64,000 bases of DNA from Thermobifida alba (GTDB taxonomy: Bacteria; Actinomycetota; Actinomycetes; Streptosporangiales; Streptosporangiaceae). The DNA lies in assembly GCF_023208015.1 (NCBI RefSeq), contig NZ_CP051627.1:3109501-3173500 (forward strand), in the 5' to 3' direction. This document shows positions 34,643 through 45,049 of the stretch, piece by piece. The translations under genes and the position numbers were made by a program. Every line of letters starts with the position of its first letter. The stretch's first letter is position 1. Below the pieces are notes generated by a model that saw only the letters and a list, made by a program, of their open reading frames with translations, searched no databases and had not been told where the DNA came from.

Positions 34643-35455
34643 TCAGCGGTTGCGGCGGGACTCCCCCGGGCCCTCGTCCTCCTCGTCGATCTCGATGCGC
34701 TCCTTGCGGAGTTCCCCTCTCACCCGCTCGGTTCCGGTGACCTCCTCCTTGGAGATGCGCACCTTCTCCACGGGGACCTCTTCCTTGCCGATCACCGCAC
34801 GCTCCTCGTGCAGGGTGATCTCCTCCTCCTGCTCCCCGATCCGGCTCGTGCCGGCGCTCCGCTCCTCCCCGGTCACTGGCTCGCGCTCGATGCGCAGCTC
34901 CTCCTTGCGGACCGGGACGTCCTGTTCGAACGGCTCGCTCTCCACGGTCTTGCGCACGTGCGCCCGTCCGCTCTCGGTCCGCTCCACGCCTACCCTGGCC
35001 TGCTCCTCGGAGCGGGTCATGGACGCTTCTTCCCCCTCGCGGGGCATCGTCCCCGGTTCCTGCGTCCTGGCCTCGTGCTCCGCCGTGCGGCCGCGCTCCT
35101 CGGTGGAGACGTCCCCGGCCGCGTCGCGCGGTCCCGGGATCGTCGGCTGCACCCCGTAGTGCCGGTAGAGCTGGGCTTCCTGCTCGGGGGAGAGGTGGCC
35201 GCCGGCCTCGAACCGGGGCGAGTCCTTGATCAGGCTCTTGGAGAAGGGAACACGCAGGTCCTGGTCGGTGATCTCAGCCCCGGCCAGCGGGACGAAGCTT
35301 TCCTGGTTGCCGAAGAGGCCGGTCTGGACCGTCACCCATGTCGGCTGGTGGGTCTGGTCGTCACGGTAGACCTGTCCGATCTTGCCGACGTTGTTGCCGT
35401 CCTGGTCGATCAGCTTGTGCCCGATCAGCTCCTGGATTCCGATCCGGGGTGCCAT
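34643..35455 (-). CDS. PRC-barrel and DUF2382 stress-type protein
   Basis: This 270-residue protein has an N-terminal PRC barrel (IGIQELIGHKLIDQDGNNVGKIGQVYRDDQTHQPTWVTVQTGLFG) and a C-terminal DUF2382 domain of charged repeats (VRKEELRIEREPV, EEEITLHEERAVIGKEEVPVEKVRISKEEVTG). A Glu/Arg-rich linker joins them. Such proteins are common in actinobacteria and radiation-tolerant bacteria and are linked to stress, without a known activity. Start ATG 35455 follows GGGAG by nine bases. A GGGTAG (35540-35545, minus strand) about 85 bases upstream could be the -10 of a SigB/SigF-like promoter. Confidence 0.85.
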   Translation of the reverse strand: MAPRIGIQELIGHKLIDQDGNNVGKIGQVYRDDQTHQPTWVTVQTGLFGNQESFVPLAGAEITDQDLRVPFSKSLIKDSPRFEAGGHLSPEQEAQLYRHYGVQPTIPGPRDAAGDVSTEERGRTAEHEARTQEPGTMPREGEEASMTRSEEQARVGVERTESGRAHVRKTVESEPFEQDVPVRKEELRIEREPVTGEERSAGTSRIGEQEEEITLHEERAVIGKEEVPVEKVRISKEEVTGTERVRGELRKERIEIDEEDEGPGESRRNR

Positions 35456-35627
35456 GCGAATCAACTCCCTTGGTCTCTGCCGCCTCAGCGACTGCTCGCC
35501 GCGCTGCCGAACCGGCATCACGGCAGTTCAGGGAGTCGGCTACCCGGACGACCCCGGAGTGACCGCACTATTGCCCGACATATAACCAGAAAAGGGCACG
35601 GCATGACCGGCCGGGGAACCGCCGGGA

Positions 35628-36644
35628 TCAGCCGCTGCGCCCCACCACGTAGTCGCAGAGCGCGAGGAAGGCGTCCCTGGCCGGGCAGTCCGGCAGGGTG
35701 GCCAGTTCCGCCCGGGCCCGGTCGGCCCAGGAGTCCAGGTCCGCCCGCGCCTGCTCCATGGCCGGGTGGGCGCGCAGCAGGGCCAGCGCCTCCGCGGTCT
35801 CGTCGTCGTCCAGCGGACGTCCCAGCAGGGAGCGCAGCCGCGCGTGCTCGGGTTCGGTGCCCCGCAGCGCGTACAGCATCGGCAGGGTCAGCACCCCCTC
35901 GCGCAGGTCGGTGCCGGGGGTCTTGCCGGACTGGTCGGTCTCGCTGGCCACGTCCAGGATGTCGTCGGACAGCTGGAAGGCCATGCCCAGCGCGTCACCG
36001 GCCCGCGTGACCGTCTCGACCACCTCGGGAGTGGCGTTGCCGAACAGGGCGCCGAAGCGGGCCGAGGAGGCGATCAGCGACGCCGTCTTGTCCGCGATGA
36101 CAGTGAGGTAGTGCTCCATCGGGTCGACGCCCGCGCGGGGGCCGGCGGTCTCCAGGATCTGCCCGCGCACCAGGCGGCCGAAGGTCTGCGCCTGCAGCCG
36201 GACCGCCTCGGTGCCCAGGTCCGCCAGGATCTCCGAGGCCCGCGCGAACACGTAGTCGCCGGTCAGGATCGCGATCGTGTTCCCCCAGCGCCGGTTGGCG
36301 CTGGGGCCGCCCCGACGCAGCTCGGCCTCGTCCATCACGTCGTCGTGGTACAGGGTGGCCACGTGGGTCAGCTCGACCACCGCGGCGGCCGGAACGAGGT
36401 CGGGGTTGCCCGCCTCGCCGAAACGCGCGGCGAGCAGTACCAGGGTGGCGCGGAACCGCTTCCCCCCGGCCGACAGCAGGTGCGCGGCGGCCTCGTTCAG
36501 CAGCGGGTCGCTCTCCGCCACCGTGTCGCGGAGCACCTTCTCGACCTGCTCCAGCTCCGCCTGGACCTCCCGGGCGAGCGCTTCGTCAATACTCGGCAGC
36601 GTCAGAAACCCGCTCGGGACAGCACCGCTCACCTGAAGCTCCAC
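35628..36644 (-). CDS. Polyprenyl diphosphate synthase (menaquinone side chain)
   Basis: This 338-residue trans-prenyltransferase has both aspartate-rich motifs, DDVMD (in LYHDDVMDEAELRRGGPSANRRWG) and DDILD (in AFQLSDDILDVASETDQSGKTPGTDLREG), plus GGKRFR at residues 60-65. Small residues ahead of the first motif suggest a long chain product, fitting the menaquinone tail. It follows nuoN by 125 bp on the same strand and probably ends the menaquinone/NDH-1 block. The start is GTG 36644 by conservation; the ribosome site is weak. Confidence 0.9.
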   Translation of the reverse strand: MELQVSGAVPSGFLTLPSIDEALAREVQAELEQVEKVLRDTVAESDPLLNEAAAHLLSAGGKRFRATLVLLAARFGEAGNPDLVPAAAVVELTHVATLYHDDVMDEAELRRGGPSANRRWGNTIAILTGDYVFARASEILADLGTEAVRLQAQTFGRLVRGQILETAGPRAGVDPMEHYLTVIADKTASLIASSARFGALFGNATPEVVETVTRAGDALGMAFQLSDDILDVASETDQSGKTPGTDLREGVLTLPMLYALRGTEPEHARLRSLLGRPLDDDETAEALALLRAHPAMEQARADLDSWADRARAELATLPDCPARDAFLALCDYVVGRSG

Positions 36645-36769
36645 CTGTCAGCAGGGCGCGCGATACTCCACGAAGCGAAGTACCGCGCGCTCCCGAAACG
36701 AACACAGACTGATTCAGAAGTTATCCGACACCGTCTCAACGGCCAAAGCGGGTATCGGTTTTTCCCTGA

Positions 36770-38419
36770 TCACCGAACGAAGAGTCCGTCGGCGACGGTC
36801 CCCTCCGATCCGGCCGCACCGGTCGACTCCGTCGGCGGCTGCGGAACCAGGTGGTCCAGCACCGGGCCGGGGACGATCCCCAGGAGCAGGGTCGCCGCGA
36901 CCCCGACTCCCACGACGGTTCCGGTGAGGGCCCCCGGCTTGAGCACCCGGGGGGCGCTCTCGGCGGGTTCGGCGAAGAACATCAGCACGATGATGCGCAC
37001 GTAGAAGAACGCGGTCACCGCGCTGCTGAGCACGCCCACGACCACCAGCGGGGTCGCCCCGGCCGCCACCGCCGCCTCGAACACGGCGAACTTGCCGATG
37101 AACCCACTGGTCAGCGGGATACCGGCGAAGGCGAGCAGGAACAGGCCGAGCGAAGCGGCGAGGAACGGGGAGGTGCGCCCCAGTCCTGCCCACTGCGTCA
37201 GGTCGCCCGCCTCGGCACCGCCCTCGGCGTTGCGCACCAGGGTGACGATCGCGAACGCGCCCACCGTGGTGAAACCGTAGGCGGCCAGGTAGAACATGGC
37301 TCCGGCCAGGCCGTCGGCGCTGGCCGCCACGACCGCGGTCAGGATGAAGCCCGCGTGCACCACCGAGGAGTAGGCCAGCAGCCGCTTGATGTCGCGCTGG
37401 GTCACCGCGATCACCGCGGCGAGCACCATGGTGAGGATCGCCACGACCCACAGCATCGGCCGCCACTGCTCCACCGACGCGCCGAAGGCGACGTAGAACA
37501 CCCGCAGCAGGGCGCCGAAGGCGGCGACCAGGGTGCCGGAGGCCATCAACGCGGTGATCGGAGTGGGAGCCCCCTGGTACACGTCGGGCTTCCAGTTGTG
37601 GAAGGGCACCGTGCCCACCTTGAACAGCAGGCCCACACCGATCATCGCGATACCGATGAGCAGCAGCGGCTCGCCGCCGTCGATCAGTCCTCCCGTGCTG
37701 CCCGCCTGGTTGACGGCGGCGAAGTTCACCGAGCCCGCGTAGCCGTACACCATGGCGATTCCGAACAGGAAGAACGCCGAGGAGAAAGCGCCCAGCAGGA
37801 AGTACTTGAGCGCGGCCTCCTGGGAGAACAGGCGGCGGCGCCGCGCCAGCCCGCACAGCAGGTACAGCGGGAGGCTCATCACCTCCAGGGCGATGAACAT
37901 GGTGAGGAAGTCGTTGGCGGCGGTGAACAGCTGCATGCCCAGCACCGCGAACATCACCAGCGGGTAGACCTCGGTGTGCTGGGTCCCGGCGAGGATGTGC
38001 GCGCGCTCCTCCTCGCTGCCGGGAACCGCGGCGGCCTGCGCGGTGAAGGCGCTCTCCCCGTCCCGGTTCTCGGCGATGAGCAGCAGGCTGGCCAGTGCCA
38101 GCACCAGGATGACGCCCTGGAAGAACAGGGCGGGCCGGTCCACCACCACCGTGGCGAAGGCCAGGGTGAGGCCGGCGCCGTCCGCCGGCAGCATCCCCAC
38201 CTGCAGGACGGTCAGCACGAAGGCCGCGCCGATGCCGAGCAGGGCCAGGACCAGCTGGGTGAGGCGGCGGTGCCGCACGGGCACGAACGCCTCGACGAGC
38301 ACACCGACGACGCCGACCGCGAAGACCACCAGCAGCGGTGACAGCAGCCCGTAGTCGAGGTCGGGGGCCCGGGTGATGACTGTCGGGGCCTCGGCCTCCG
38401 ACAGGCTCAGCGGAATCAT
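36770..38419 (-). CDS. nuoN: NADH-quinone oxidoreductase subunit N
   Basis: One of three antiporter-like proton-pumping subunits of complex I. The 549-residue protein has about 14 transmembrane helices. The conserved lysine-bearing helix KYFLLGAFSSAFFLFG and the PFHNWKPDVYQGAPTPITALMASG segment are present. Its start overlaps the nuoM stop by four bases (ATGA). Confidence 0.96.
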   Translation of the reverse strand: MIPLSLSEAEAPTVITRAPDLDYGLLSPLLVVFAVGVVGVLVEAFVPVRHRRLTQLVLALLGIGAAFVLTVLQVGMLPADGAGLTLAFATVVVDRPALFFQGVILVLALASLLLIAENRDGESAFTAQAAAVPGSEEERAHILAGTQHTEVYPLVMFAVLGMQLFTAANDFLTMFIALEVMSLPLYLLCGLARRRRLFSQEAALKYFLLGAFSSAFFLFGIAMVYGYAGSVNFAAVNQAGSTGGLIDGGEPLLLIGIAMIGVGLLFKVGTVPFHNWKPDVYQGAPTPITALMASGTLVAAFGALLRVFYVAFGASVEQWRPMLWVVAILTMVLAAVIAVTQRDIKRLLAYSSVVHAGFILTAVVAASADGLAGAMFYLAAYGFTTVGAFAIVTLVRNAEGGAEAGDLTQWAGLGRTSPFLAASLGLFLLAFAGIPLTSGFIGKFAVFEAAVAAGATPLVVVGVLSSAVTAFFYVRIIVLMFFAEPAESAPRVLKPGALTGTVVGVGVAATLLLGIVPGPVLDHLVPQPPTESTGAAGSEGTVADGLFVR

Positions 38420-39981
38420 TCGTCTGCTCCTTCCTGGCCGCCGGCCTGGTCAACACCCACCGCCGGAGCGGGGTCGCTGACGTCGATCTGCTGCATGGTC
38501 TGCTCCACCGCGGGGTTGATCACGTCCAGCAGCGGCTGGGGGAAGACCCCGAAGAGGATGATCACGGCGACGAGCGGGCCCACGGCCCACAGTTCGCGAC
38601 CGGAGAGGTCCGTGACCCCGGCCAGCTTCTCCCGGAGCGGTCCGGTCATGGTGCGCTGGTACATCCACAGGATGTAGAGGGCGGCCAGGACCACGCCGAC
38701 GGTGGCGATGACCGCGGGCACCGGCAGGACCGTGAAGGTGCCGACGAACACCAGGAACTCGCTGACGAACGGGGAGAGTCCCGGAAGCGCCAGGCTGGAC
38801 AGTCCGGCCACCAGGAAGGTCCCGGCGAGCACCGGGGCCGTCTTCTGCAGGCCGCCGTAGTCGGCGATCTGCGCGGACCCGTTGTTGCGGGCGATGAGGA
38901 AGCCCACGATGAGGAAGAGCGCCCCGGTGGAGAAGCCGTGGTTGACCATGTACAGCGCGGCGCCCGACTGCCCCTGCGAGGTCATCGCGAAGATGCCCAG
39001 CGTGATGAAGCCGAAGTGGGACACCGAGGTGTAGGCGATGAGGCGGAGCATGTCGCTCTGCCCGATCGCCACGACCGCGCCGTAGATGATGCTGACCAGG
39101 CTGAGCACCACCACCGGCCAGACGAACCACTTGGCGGCCTCGGGGAACAGCTCCAGGCAGTACCGCAGCATGCCGTAGGTGCCGACCTTGTCGAGCACGC
39201 CCACCAGCAGCACGGCGGTGCCGGGCCGGGAGCTTCCCGCGGCGGTGGGCAGCCAGGTGTGCACCGGCCACATCGGGGCCTTGATGGCGAAGGCCACGAA
39301 GAACCCGAGGAACAGCCAGCGGGCCGCGGTGGTGTCGACCCCGGAGAGCAGCCCCTCGGGGCCGACCAGTTCGCTCCACAGGAAGGTGCCGTTGCCCGCC
39401 TGGGCGCTGTAGGCGTACACGCCGATCACCGAGACCAGCATGAGCAGCCCGCCCAGGAGGCTGTAGAGCAGGAACTTCACCGCGGCGCGGCGGCGGTCCT
39501 CCCCGCGGCCGTACCGCCCGATCATGAAGTAGACCGGGATCAGCATGGCCTCGAACAGGACGTAGAAGAGGAAGACGTCGGTGGCGGCGAAGACCCCGAT
39601 CATCATCGCCTCAAGCAGCAGGATGAGGGCGAAGTAGCCCTTGCCGCGGTCCGCGGTCTCCTCCTGCTCCTTCCAGGCCGCCAGCACGACCAGCGGCACG
39701 AGCAGCGCGGACAGGACGATCAGGGTCAGCGCGATGCCGTCCACGCCCACCGCGTAGTGCACGCCGAAGCGTGCGATCCACGGGTGGACCTCGGTGAACT
39801 GCAGGCGGGCGCCGCCCGGGTCGAAGTTCAGCGCCATCGCGCCGACGACGGCGAGCACGACCAGCGTGCAGGCCAGGGTGACCCGCTTGGCGAGTTCCAC
39901 CCGCTCGCGTGGGATGAGTGCCACGATCAGCGAGCCCAGGGCGGGCAGCGCGATCGCGAGTGTCAGCCAGGGGATGGTCAT
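38416..39981 (-). CDS. nuoM: NADH-quinone oxidoreductase subunit M
   Basis: This 521-residue antiporter-like membrane subunit has the conserved glutamate in FYVLFEAMLIPVYFMIGRYG, the Lys-bearing KFLLYSLLGGLLML helix and MWPVHTWLPTA. About 14 transmembrane helices are evident. It lies 53 bp after nuoL and overlaps nuoN by four bases. Confidence 0.97.
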   Translation of the reverse strand: MTIPWLTLAIALPALGSLIVALIPRERVELAKRVTLACTLVVLAVVGAMALNFDPGGARLQFTEVHPWIARFGVHYAVGVDGIALTLIVLSALLVPLVVLAAWKEQEETADRGKGYFALILLLEAMMIGVFAATDVFLFYVLFEAMLIPVYFMIGRYGRGEDRRRAAVKFLLYSLLGGLLMLVSVIGVYAYSAQAGNGTFLWSELVGPEGLLSGVDTTAARWLFLGFFVAFAIKAPMWPVHTWLPTAAGSSRPGTAVLLVGVLDKVGTYGMLRYCLELFPEAAKWFVWPVVVLSLVSIIYGAVVAIGQSDMLRLIAYTSVSHFGFITLGIFAMTSQGQSGAALYMVNHGFSTGALFLIVGFLIARNNGSAQIADYGGLQKTAPVLAGTFLVAGLSSLALPGLSPFVSEFLVFVGTFTVLPVPAVIATVGVVLAALYILWMYQRTMTGPLREKLAGVTDLSGRELWAVGPLVAVIILFGVFPQPLLDVINPAVEQTMQQIDVSDPAPAVGVDQAGGQEGADE

Positions 39982-40034
39982 TGGTTCAGATCCTCACCTG
40001 CTGGTCCGGTGTGCGGCGGTGGGAGACGGTGTGC

Positions 40035-41981
40035 CTACGCAAAGCTCACTCCCAACGTGGTGACCACGACGACGGCCGCGCCGAAGAGCATGGTCAGCGC
40101 GTAGCTGCGGGCGAACCCGGTCTGGACCAGACGCAGGTTCTCCGAGGCTGCGCGGACCGAGCGCGCGACCCCGTTGACGATGCCGTCCACGGCGTGGTCG
40201 TCGAAGGCGACGGCGGCCTTGGTGAGCTGCTGGCCGGGCCGCATGAACAGGCCCTCGTTGATGGCGTTGCCGTACAGCTCCTCCCGGGCGGCGACGGTGA
40301 CGAAGTTGCCCTTGGGCGCCGTGACCGGGACCTCGCCGCGGGCGTAGCGCAGCCACGCGTACGCCACCCCGACGACCATGAGCGCCAGCGCGGCCAGCGA
40401 GTACGGGCTGGTCAGCATGTGGACCAGGTCGAACTCGTGCGACGGGGCGCCCACGACGGGGGCGAGGAAGTGGCCGAGGGTGTAGTTGACCACCAGGACC
40501 GCGCCCAGCGCCGCCGACCCGACGGCCAGGATGATCATCGGGACCGTCATGGTGGTCGGGGACTCGTGCGGGTGGGCGCCGTCGGCCCAGCGCTTCTCAC
40601 CGAAGAAGGTGAGGAACATGATCCGCGACATGTAGAAGGCGGTGAGTCCGGCGCCCAGCACGGTGACCCAGCCCAGGATCTGGCCGGTGAGGCCGCCGGA
40701 GTCGAAGGCCGCCTGGATGATGCCCTCCTTGGTCCACCAGCCGGACAGGAACGGCACCCCGATGATGGCGAGGTAGCCCACCCCGAAGGTGGCGAAGGTG
40801 ATCGGCATGGCCGTGCGCAGTCCGCCGTAGCGGCGCATGTCCACCTCGTCGTTCATGGCGTGCATGACCGATCCGGCCCCCAGGAACAGCCCGGCCTTGA
40901 AGAAGCCGTGCGTGACCAGGTGGGCGATGGCGGCGGCGTAGCCGATCGGGCCCAGGCCCGCGGCCAGCGTCATGTAGCCGATCTGGCTCATGGTGGAGCC
41001 GGCCAGCGCCTTCTTGATGTCGTCCTTGGCGCACCCGATGATCGCTCCGGCGAGCAGGGTGGCCGCGCCGACGATGGTGACCACCAGCTGCGCGGTGGGC
41101 GCGGCCTCGAAGATCGGGCCGGACCGCACGATCAGGTAGACACCCGCGGTGACCATGGTGGCGGCGTGGATGAGCGCCGACACCGGGGTGGGGCCCTCCA
41201 TCGCGTCGAGCAGCCACGCCTGGAGGGGGAGCTGCGCGGACTTGCCGCACGCGCCCAGCAGCAACAGCAGGCCCACGGCGGTCATGACCCCCTGGCCGGC
41301 CCCGTCGACCGCGCCGAACACGGGGTGGAAGGCGACCGTGCCGAAGGTCGTGAACAGCAGCATGATCGAGATCAGCAGGCCGATGTCGCCGACCCGGTTG
41401 ATCAGGAACGCCTTCTTGGCCGCGACCGCCGCCGCCGGCTTGTGCTGCCAGAAGCCGATCAGCAGGTAGGAGGCCAGGCCGACGCCCTCCCAACCGAGGA
41501 ACAGCACCGCGTAGTTGTCGGCGAGGACCAGCACCAGCATGGCCGCGACGAACAGGTTGAGGTAGGCGAAGAAGCGCCGCCGGTTCTCGTCGTCCGCCAT
41601 GTAGCCCACCGAGTAGATGTGGATCAGCGATCCCACACCGGTGATGAGCAGTGCGAAGGTGATCGACAGCGGATCGACGAGCAGGCTCAGGCCGATGTCG
41701 AAGTCGCCGGCCTGGATCCACTGGTAGACCTGGACCGTGACACTGCGCTCCTCCGGGGCGCGCCCCAGGAGCTGTCCCAGGCTCAGCACCGCCCAGACGA
41801 AGCTGGCCAGCGCTGCCGCGATGGCGAGCCAGTGCCCCCAGGCGTTGGTGCGCCTGCCGCCCAGCAGCAGGACGGCCGCGCCCAGCAGGGGGAGGGCGAT
41901 CATGAGCCAGGCGTAGGAGAGTACGCCGCCGTCGGCCGCGGTGGTGGCCGCGTGCACGTCGGCGGCCAGCGTGGACGTCAT
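40035..41981 (-). CDS. nuoL: NADH-quinone oxidoreductase subunit L
   Basis: This 648-residue subunit is the distal antiporter-like pump of complex I. Motifs include [16 protein letters not shown], the Lys-bearing [15 protein letters not shown], and [35 protein letters not shown]. The C-terminal part should form the lateral helix that runs along the membrane arm. It lies 18 bp after nuoK. Confidence 0.97.
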   Translation of the reverse strand: MTSTLAADVHAATTAADGGVLSYAWLMIALPLLGAAVLLLGGRRTNAWGHWLAIAAALASFVWAVLSLGQLLGRAPEERSVTVQVYQWIQAGDFDIGLSLLVDPLSITFALLITGVGSLIHIYSVGYMADDENRRRFFAYLNLFVAAMLVLVLADNYAVLFLGWEGVGLASYLLIGFWQHKPAAAVAAKKAFLINRVGDIGLLISIMLLFTTFGTVAFHPVFGAVDGAGQGVMTAVGLLLLLGACGKSAQLPLQAWLLDAMEGPTPVSALIHAATMVTAGVYLIVRSGPIFEAAPTAQLVVTIVGAATLLAGAIIGCAKDDIKKALAGSTMSQIGYMTLAAGLGPIGYAAAIAHLVTHGFFKAGLFLGAGSVMHAMNDEVDMRRYGGLRTAMPITFATFGVGYLAIIGVPFLSGWWTKEGIIQAAFDSGGLTGQILGWVTVLGAGLTAFYMSRIMFLTFFGEKRWADGAHPHESPTTMTVPMIILAVGSAALGAVLVVNYTLGHFLAPVVGAPSHEFDLVHMLTSPYSLAALALMVVGVAYAWLRYARGEVPVTAPKGNFVTVAAREELYGNAINEGLFMRPGQQLTKAAVAFDDHAVDGIVNGVARSVRAASENLRLVQTGFARSYALTMLFGAAVVVVTTLGVSFA

Positions 41982-41999
41982 CGTCGTCGTGCCCCCGCC

Positions 42000-42299
42000 C
42001 TAGTTCTTGAGCAGGTTGGCGTCGTCGATCGACGCGGACCTGCGGGTTCGGAAGATCTGCATGATGATGGCCAGGCCCACCACGACCTCGGCGGCCGCGA
42101 CCACCATCACGAAGAAGGCGATGACCTGGCCCTCGATGCCGCCGTGCATCCGGGCAAAGGCGACGAAGGCGAGGTTGCAGGCGTTGAGCATCAGCTCGAC
42201 GCACATGAACACGATGATCGCGTTGCGCCGCACCAGGACGCCCACGGCGCCGATGGTGAACACGATCGCCGCGAGCACGATGTAGTTCATCGGGTCCAC
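42000..42299 (-). CDS. nuoK: NADH-quinone oxidoreductase subunit K
   Basis: This 99-residue subunit has three transmembrane helices, with the conserved membrane glutamates in [15 protein letters not shown] and [14 protein letters not shown]. It begins inside the last codons of nuoJ (13-bp overlap). Confidence 0.96.
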   Translation of the reverse strand: MDPMNYIVLAAIVFTIGAVGVLVRRNAIIVFMCVELMLNACNLAFVAFARMHGGIEGQVIAFFVMVVAAAEVVVGLAIIMQIFRTRRSASIDDANLLKN

Positions 42300-43153
42300 G
42301 AGCCCTCGTCCTCCCGTTGTCCGTCACCGTCGGAGTCCTGTGCGTCCGACCGGTCGCCCCGTTCGGGCGCCGCGCCGATCGAGTACCTCATGTCCTCTGG
42401 AACACCGCGCTGCTCCTCGGGGTTGCGCGCGGCCAGCACCGGGTTGAGCGAGAGTTTGGAGACCGAGCCGTCGGGCAGCAGCGCCGGCATGTCGATGGCG
42501 TTGTGCCGGGCGTAGGTGCCGGGAGCGGGCAGCGGCGCCGGGTGGTCGCCGCGGATGCGGTCCTGCGACATCTGCCGCTGGGTGCGCCGCTTCTTGGTGC
42601 GGGCGGCGTGGGCCAGCACCAGGGCGCCGAGGACCGCGGTGATGAGCAGGGCCCCGGTCGCCTCGAAGGCGATGACGTAGCGGTAGATGACCTCGCTGGC
42701 GATCCACGGGATGCTGCCGCCCGCGGCGGCGACCCCGGCGGCCAGGCCGACGGGCTCACCCGCCACGATGGCGCCCAGCCCGCTGACCAGCGGAACCAGG
42801 AAGCACAGCGCGATGACCGCGGTCAGCAGCCGCTGTCCCCGGATCGTCTCCACCAGGGAGTCGGAGGAGCTGACGCCCACCAGCATGAGGACGAACAGGA
42901 AGAGCATCAGCACGGCGCCGGTGTAGACGACGATCTGCACGACCATCAGGAACGGCGCCTCGTTGATCCCGTAGAAGACGGCGAGGCCGATCATCACCAC
43001 GGCCATCATGACCGCGGAGTAGACGGCCCTGCGGCTGAAGACCACACCGAGCGCGGCGAGTACCACGACGGCGCCCAGGACGTAGAAGGTCGCGGCCTCG
43101 CCGCCGCCGATGGCGGCGGCGACGGCCGTTGTCTGAAGCGGGACGGTGTTCAC
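42287..43153 (-). CDS. nuoJ: NADH-quinone oxidoreductase subunit J
   Basis: The first 175 residues or so hold five transmembrane helices with the pi-bulge-helix segment [22 protein letters not shown]. The remaining 110 residues form a hydrophilic tail rich in Arg, Glu and Asp ([20 protein letters not shown] through [14 protein letters not shown]), longer than in E. coli. It overlaps nuoI by four bases upstream and nuoK by 13 bases downstream. Confidence 0.95.
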   Translation of the reverse strand: MNTVPLQTTAVAAAIGGGEAATFYVLGAVVVLAALGVVFSRRAVYSAVMMAVVMIGLAVFYGINEAPFLMVVQIVVYTGAVLMLFLFVLMLVGVSSSDSLVETIRGQRLLTAVIALCFLVPLVSGLGAIVAGEPVGLAAGVAAAGGSIPWIASEVIYRYVIAFEATGALLITAVLGALVLAHAARTKKRRTQRQMSQDRIRGDHPAPLPAPGTYARHNAIDMPALLPDGSVSKLSLNPVLAARNPEEQRGVPEDMRYSIGAAPERGDRSDAQDSDGDGQREDEGSWTR

Positions 43154-43716
43154 TGAACAGCCTCGCTGTTCTGCTCGTCGGCGCGGGCCGCCGCGGTGTC
43201 GTCGCGTCCGAGCCGGTAGTAGTCTTCCTCGGTCTCACCGAGCCGCATGGGGTGCGGCGGCGCCTCCATCCCCTCCAGCAGCGGGGCGAGCAGCTGCTCC
43301 TTGGTGTAGATGAGGCTCTCGCGGTTGTCGTCGGCGAGCTCGTACTCGTTGGTCATGGTGAGCGCCCGGGTGGGGCACGCCTCGATGCACAGCCCGCACA
43401 GGATGCAGCGCAGGTAGTTGATCTGGTAGACGCGCCCGTAGCGTTCGCCCGGGGAGTAGCGCTCCTCCTCGGTGTTGTCGCCGCCTTCGACGTAGATGGC
43501 GTCGGCGGGGCAGGCCCAGGCGCACAGCTCGCAGCCGATGCACTTCTCCAGGCCGTCGGGCCAGCGGTTGAGCTGGTGGCGGCCGTGGAAGCGGGGCATG
43601 GTGGGCGCCTTGACCTCGGGGTACTCGACGGTCGGCACCTTCTTGAACATCGTGTGGAAGGTGACGCCGAACCCCTTGACGGGATTGAGCCACTCAAGCA
43701 CCGGAAACCTCCTCAC
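43150..43716 (-). CDS. nuoI: NADH-quinone oxidoreductase subunit I
   Basis: This 188-residue subunit carries clusters N6a and N6b on two ferredoxin motifs: [18 protein letters not shown] and [18 protein letters not shown]. Its start overlaps the end of nuoH by 23 bases. Confidence 0.97.
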   Translation of the reverse strand: MRRFPVLEWLNPVKGFGVTFHTMFKKVPTVEYPEVKAPTMPRFHGRHQLNRWPDGLEKCIGCELCAWACPADAIYVEGGDNTEEERYSPGERYGRVYQINYLRCILCGLCIEACPTRALTMTNEYELADDNRESLIYTKEQLLAPLLEGMEAPPHPMRLGETEEDYYRLGRDDTAAARADEQNSEAVQ

Positions 43717-45049
43717 GCTTGGGGGCCGAGGTCGGCTGGAAACGGGGGTTCTCCGCGGCCACGCTGCTGCCGTAGTGCGGAGCGGTCATGGGCGGCACGG
43801 GGAAGCCCCCGTACATCGGGTTCTCGCGGCGGGCCCGCAGTTCGGCCTCGTGTTCGGCCGCCTCCTGTGCCCTGGCCCGGGCCGCGGCACGGCCCCAGGC
43901 CCACAGTCCGACGAAGATCAGCAGGCCGAACGTGACGATGACGGCCGCGGTGACGTAGCCGGGGTAGTTCTCGTTGTTGAGCACCCGGATGACGGCGACC
44001 GCGGTGATCCAGACCAGCTGCACGGGGATGAGGATCTTCCAGCCGAGCTGCATGAGCTGGTCGTAGCGGACCCGGGGCAGGGAGCCGCGCGCCCAGATGA
44101 ACAGGAACATCACGCAGACGAACTTGATGAGCCACCACAGCGCGGGCCACCAGCCCTCGTTGGCGCCCGGCCAGAAGGCGGTGATCGGCGGCGGGGCGAG
44201 GTAGCCGCCGAGGAACAGCGTGACGCTCATCGCCGCGACGGTGACCATGTTGACGTACTCGGCGAGGAAGAACATGGTGAACTTCATCGAGGAGTACTCG
44301 GTCATGAACCCGCCGACGAGTTCGCCCTCGCCCTCGGCGAGGTCGAAGGGCAGCCGGTTGGTCTCACCGATCATCGTGATCAGGTAGATCACGAAGGACG
44401 GGAACAGGATGACCGCGAACCAGACGCTCTGCTGGGCCTCGACGATCCCCGAGGTGCTGAGCGTGCCCGCGTAGATGAAGACCGCCACGAAGGACAGCCC
44501 CATCGCGATCTCGTAGCTGATCACCTGGGCCGACGCGCGCAGACCACCCAGCAGGGGGTACGGCGAGCGCGAGGACCACCCGGCGAGCACGATGCCGTAG
44601 ACGCCGATGGAGGCGGTGGCCAGCACCAGCAGGACCGCCACCGGCAGGTCGGTGAGCTGCAGTCGGGTCTGCACGCCGAACATGGTGACCTCGGGGCCCA
44701 CCGGGATCACCGAGAAGGCGATGAAGGCCGGGATCGCGGCGATCATCGGCGCCGCGATGTAGACGGCCCTGTCGACGGTGCGCGGGATGAGGTCTTCCTT
44801 GAGCGACAGCTTCACGCCGTCGGCCAGGGACTGCAGCAGGCCCCACGGGCCGAACCGGTTGGGGCCGTGGCGCTGCTGCATGCGGCCCATGACCTTGCGG
44901 TCGGCCATGATCATCATCAGCACGCACAGCATGAGGAAGACGAACACGGCCAGGGCCTTGATCAGGATGATCCACCAGGGATCGGTGCCGAAGGCGTCCA
45001 GCCCCGGTTCGGCGTTCAGAGCCGCCGCGCTGACGGTCGTCGGTGTCAC
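43694..45049 (-). CDS. nuoH: NADH-quinone oxidoreductase subunit H
   Basis: This membrane subunit builds the quinone chamber. The 451-residue protein has the conserved [57 protein letters not shown] and [26 protein letters not shown] segments with acidic loop residues. A hydrophilic C-terminal tail of about 60 residues is an actinobacterial addition. It overlaps nuoG by four bases. Confidence 0.97.
   Translation of the reverse strand: MTPTTVSAAALNAEPGLDAFGTDPWWIILIKALAVFVFLMLCVLMMIMADRKVMGRMQQRHGPNRFGPWGLLQSLADGVKLSLKEDLIPRTVDRAVYIAAPMIAAIPAFIAFSVIPVGPEVTMFGVQTRLQLTDLPVAVLLVLATASIGVYGIVLAGWSSRSPYPLLGGLRASAQVISYEIAMGLSFVAVFIYAGTLSTSGIVEAQQSVWFAVILFPSFVIYLITMIGETNRLPFDLAEGEGELVGGFMTEYSSMKFTMFFLAEYVNMVTVAAMSVTLFLGGYLAPPPITAFWPGANEGWWPALWWLIKFVCVMFLFIWARGSLPRVRYDQLMQLGWKILIPVQLVWITAVAVIRVLNNENYPGYVTAAVIVTFGLLIFVGLWAWGRAAARARAQEAAEHEAELRARRENPMYGGFPVPPMTAPHYGSSVAAENPRFQPTSAPKREEVSGA

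Noticed and set aside
39918-42515. Open frame of 865 codons on the plus strand opposite nuoL/nuoK
   Set aside because: Repetitive charged sequence mirrored from membrane-protein codons; the nuo frames on the other strand are unmistakable.
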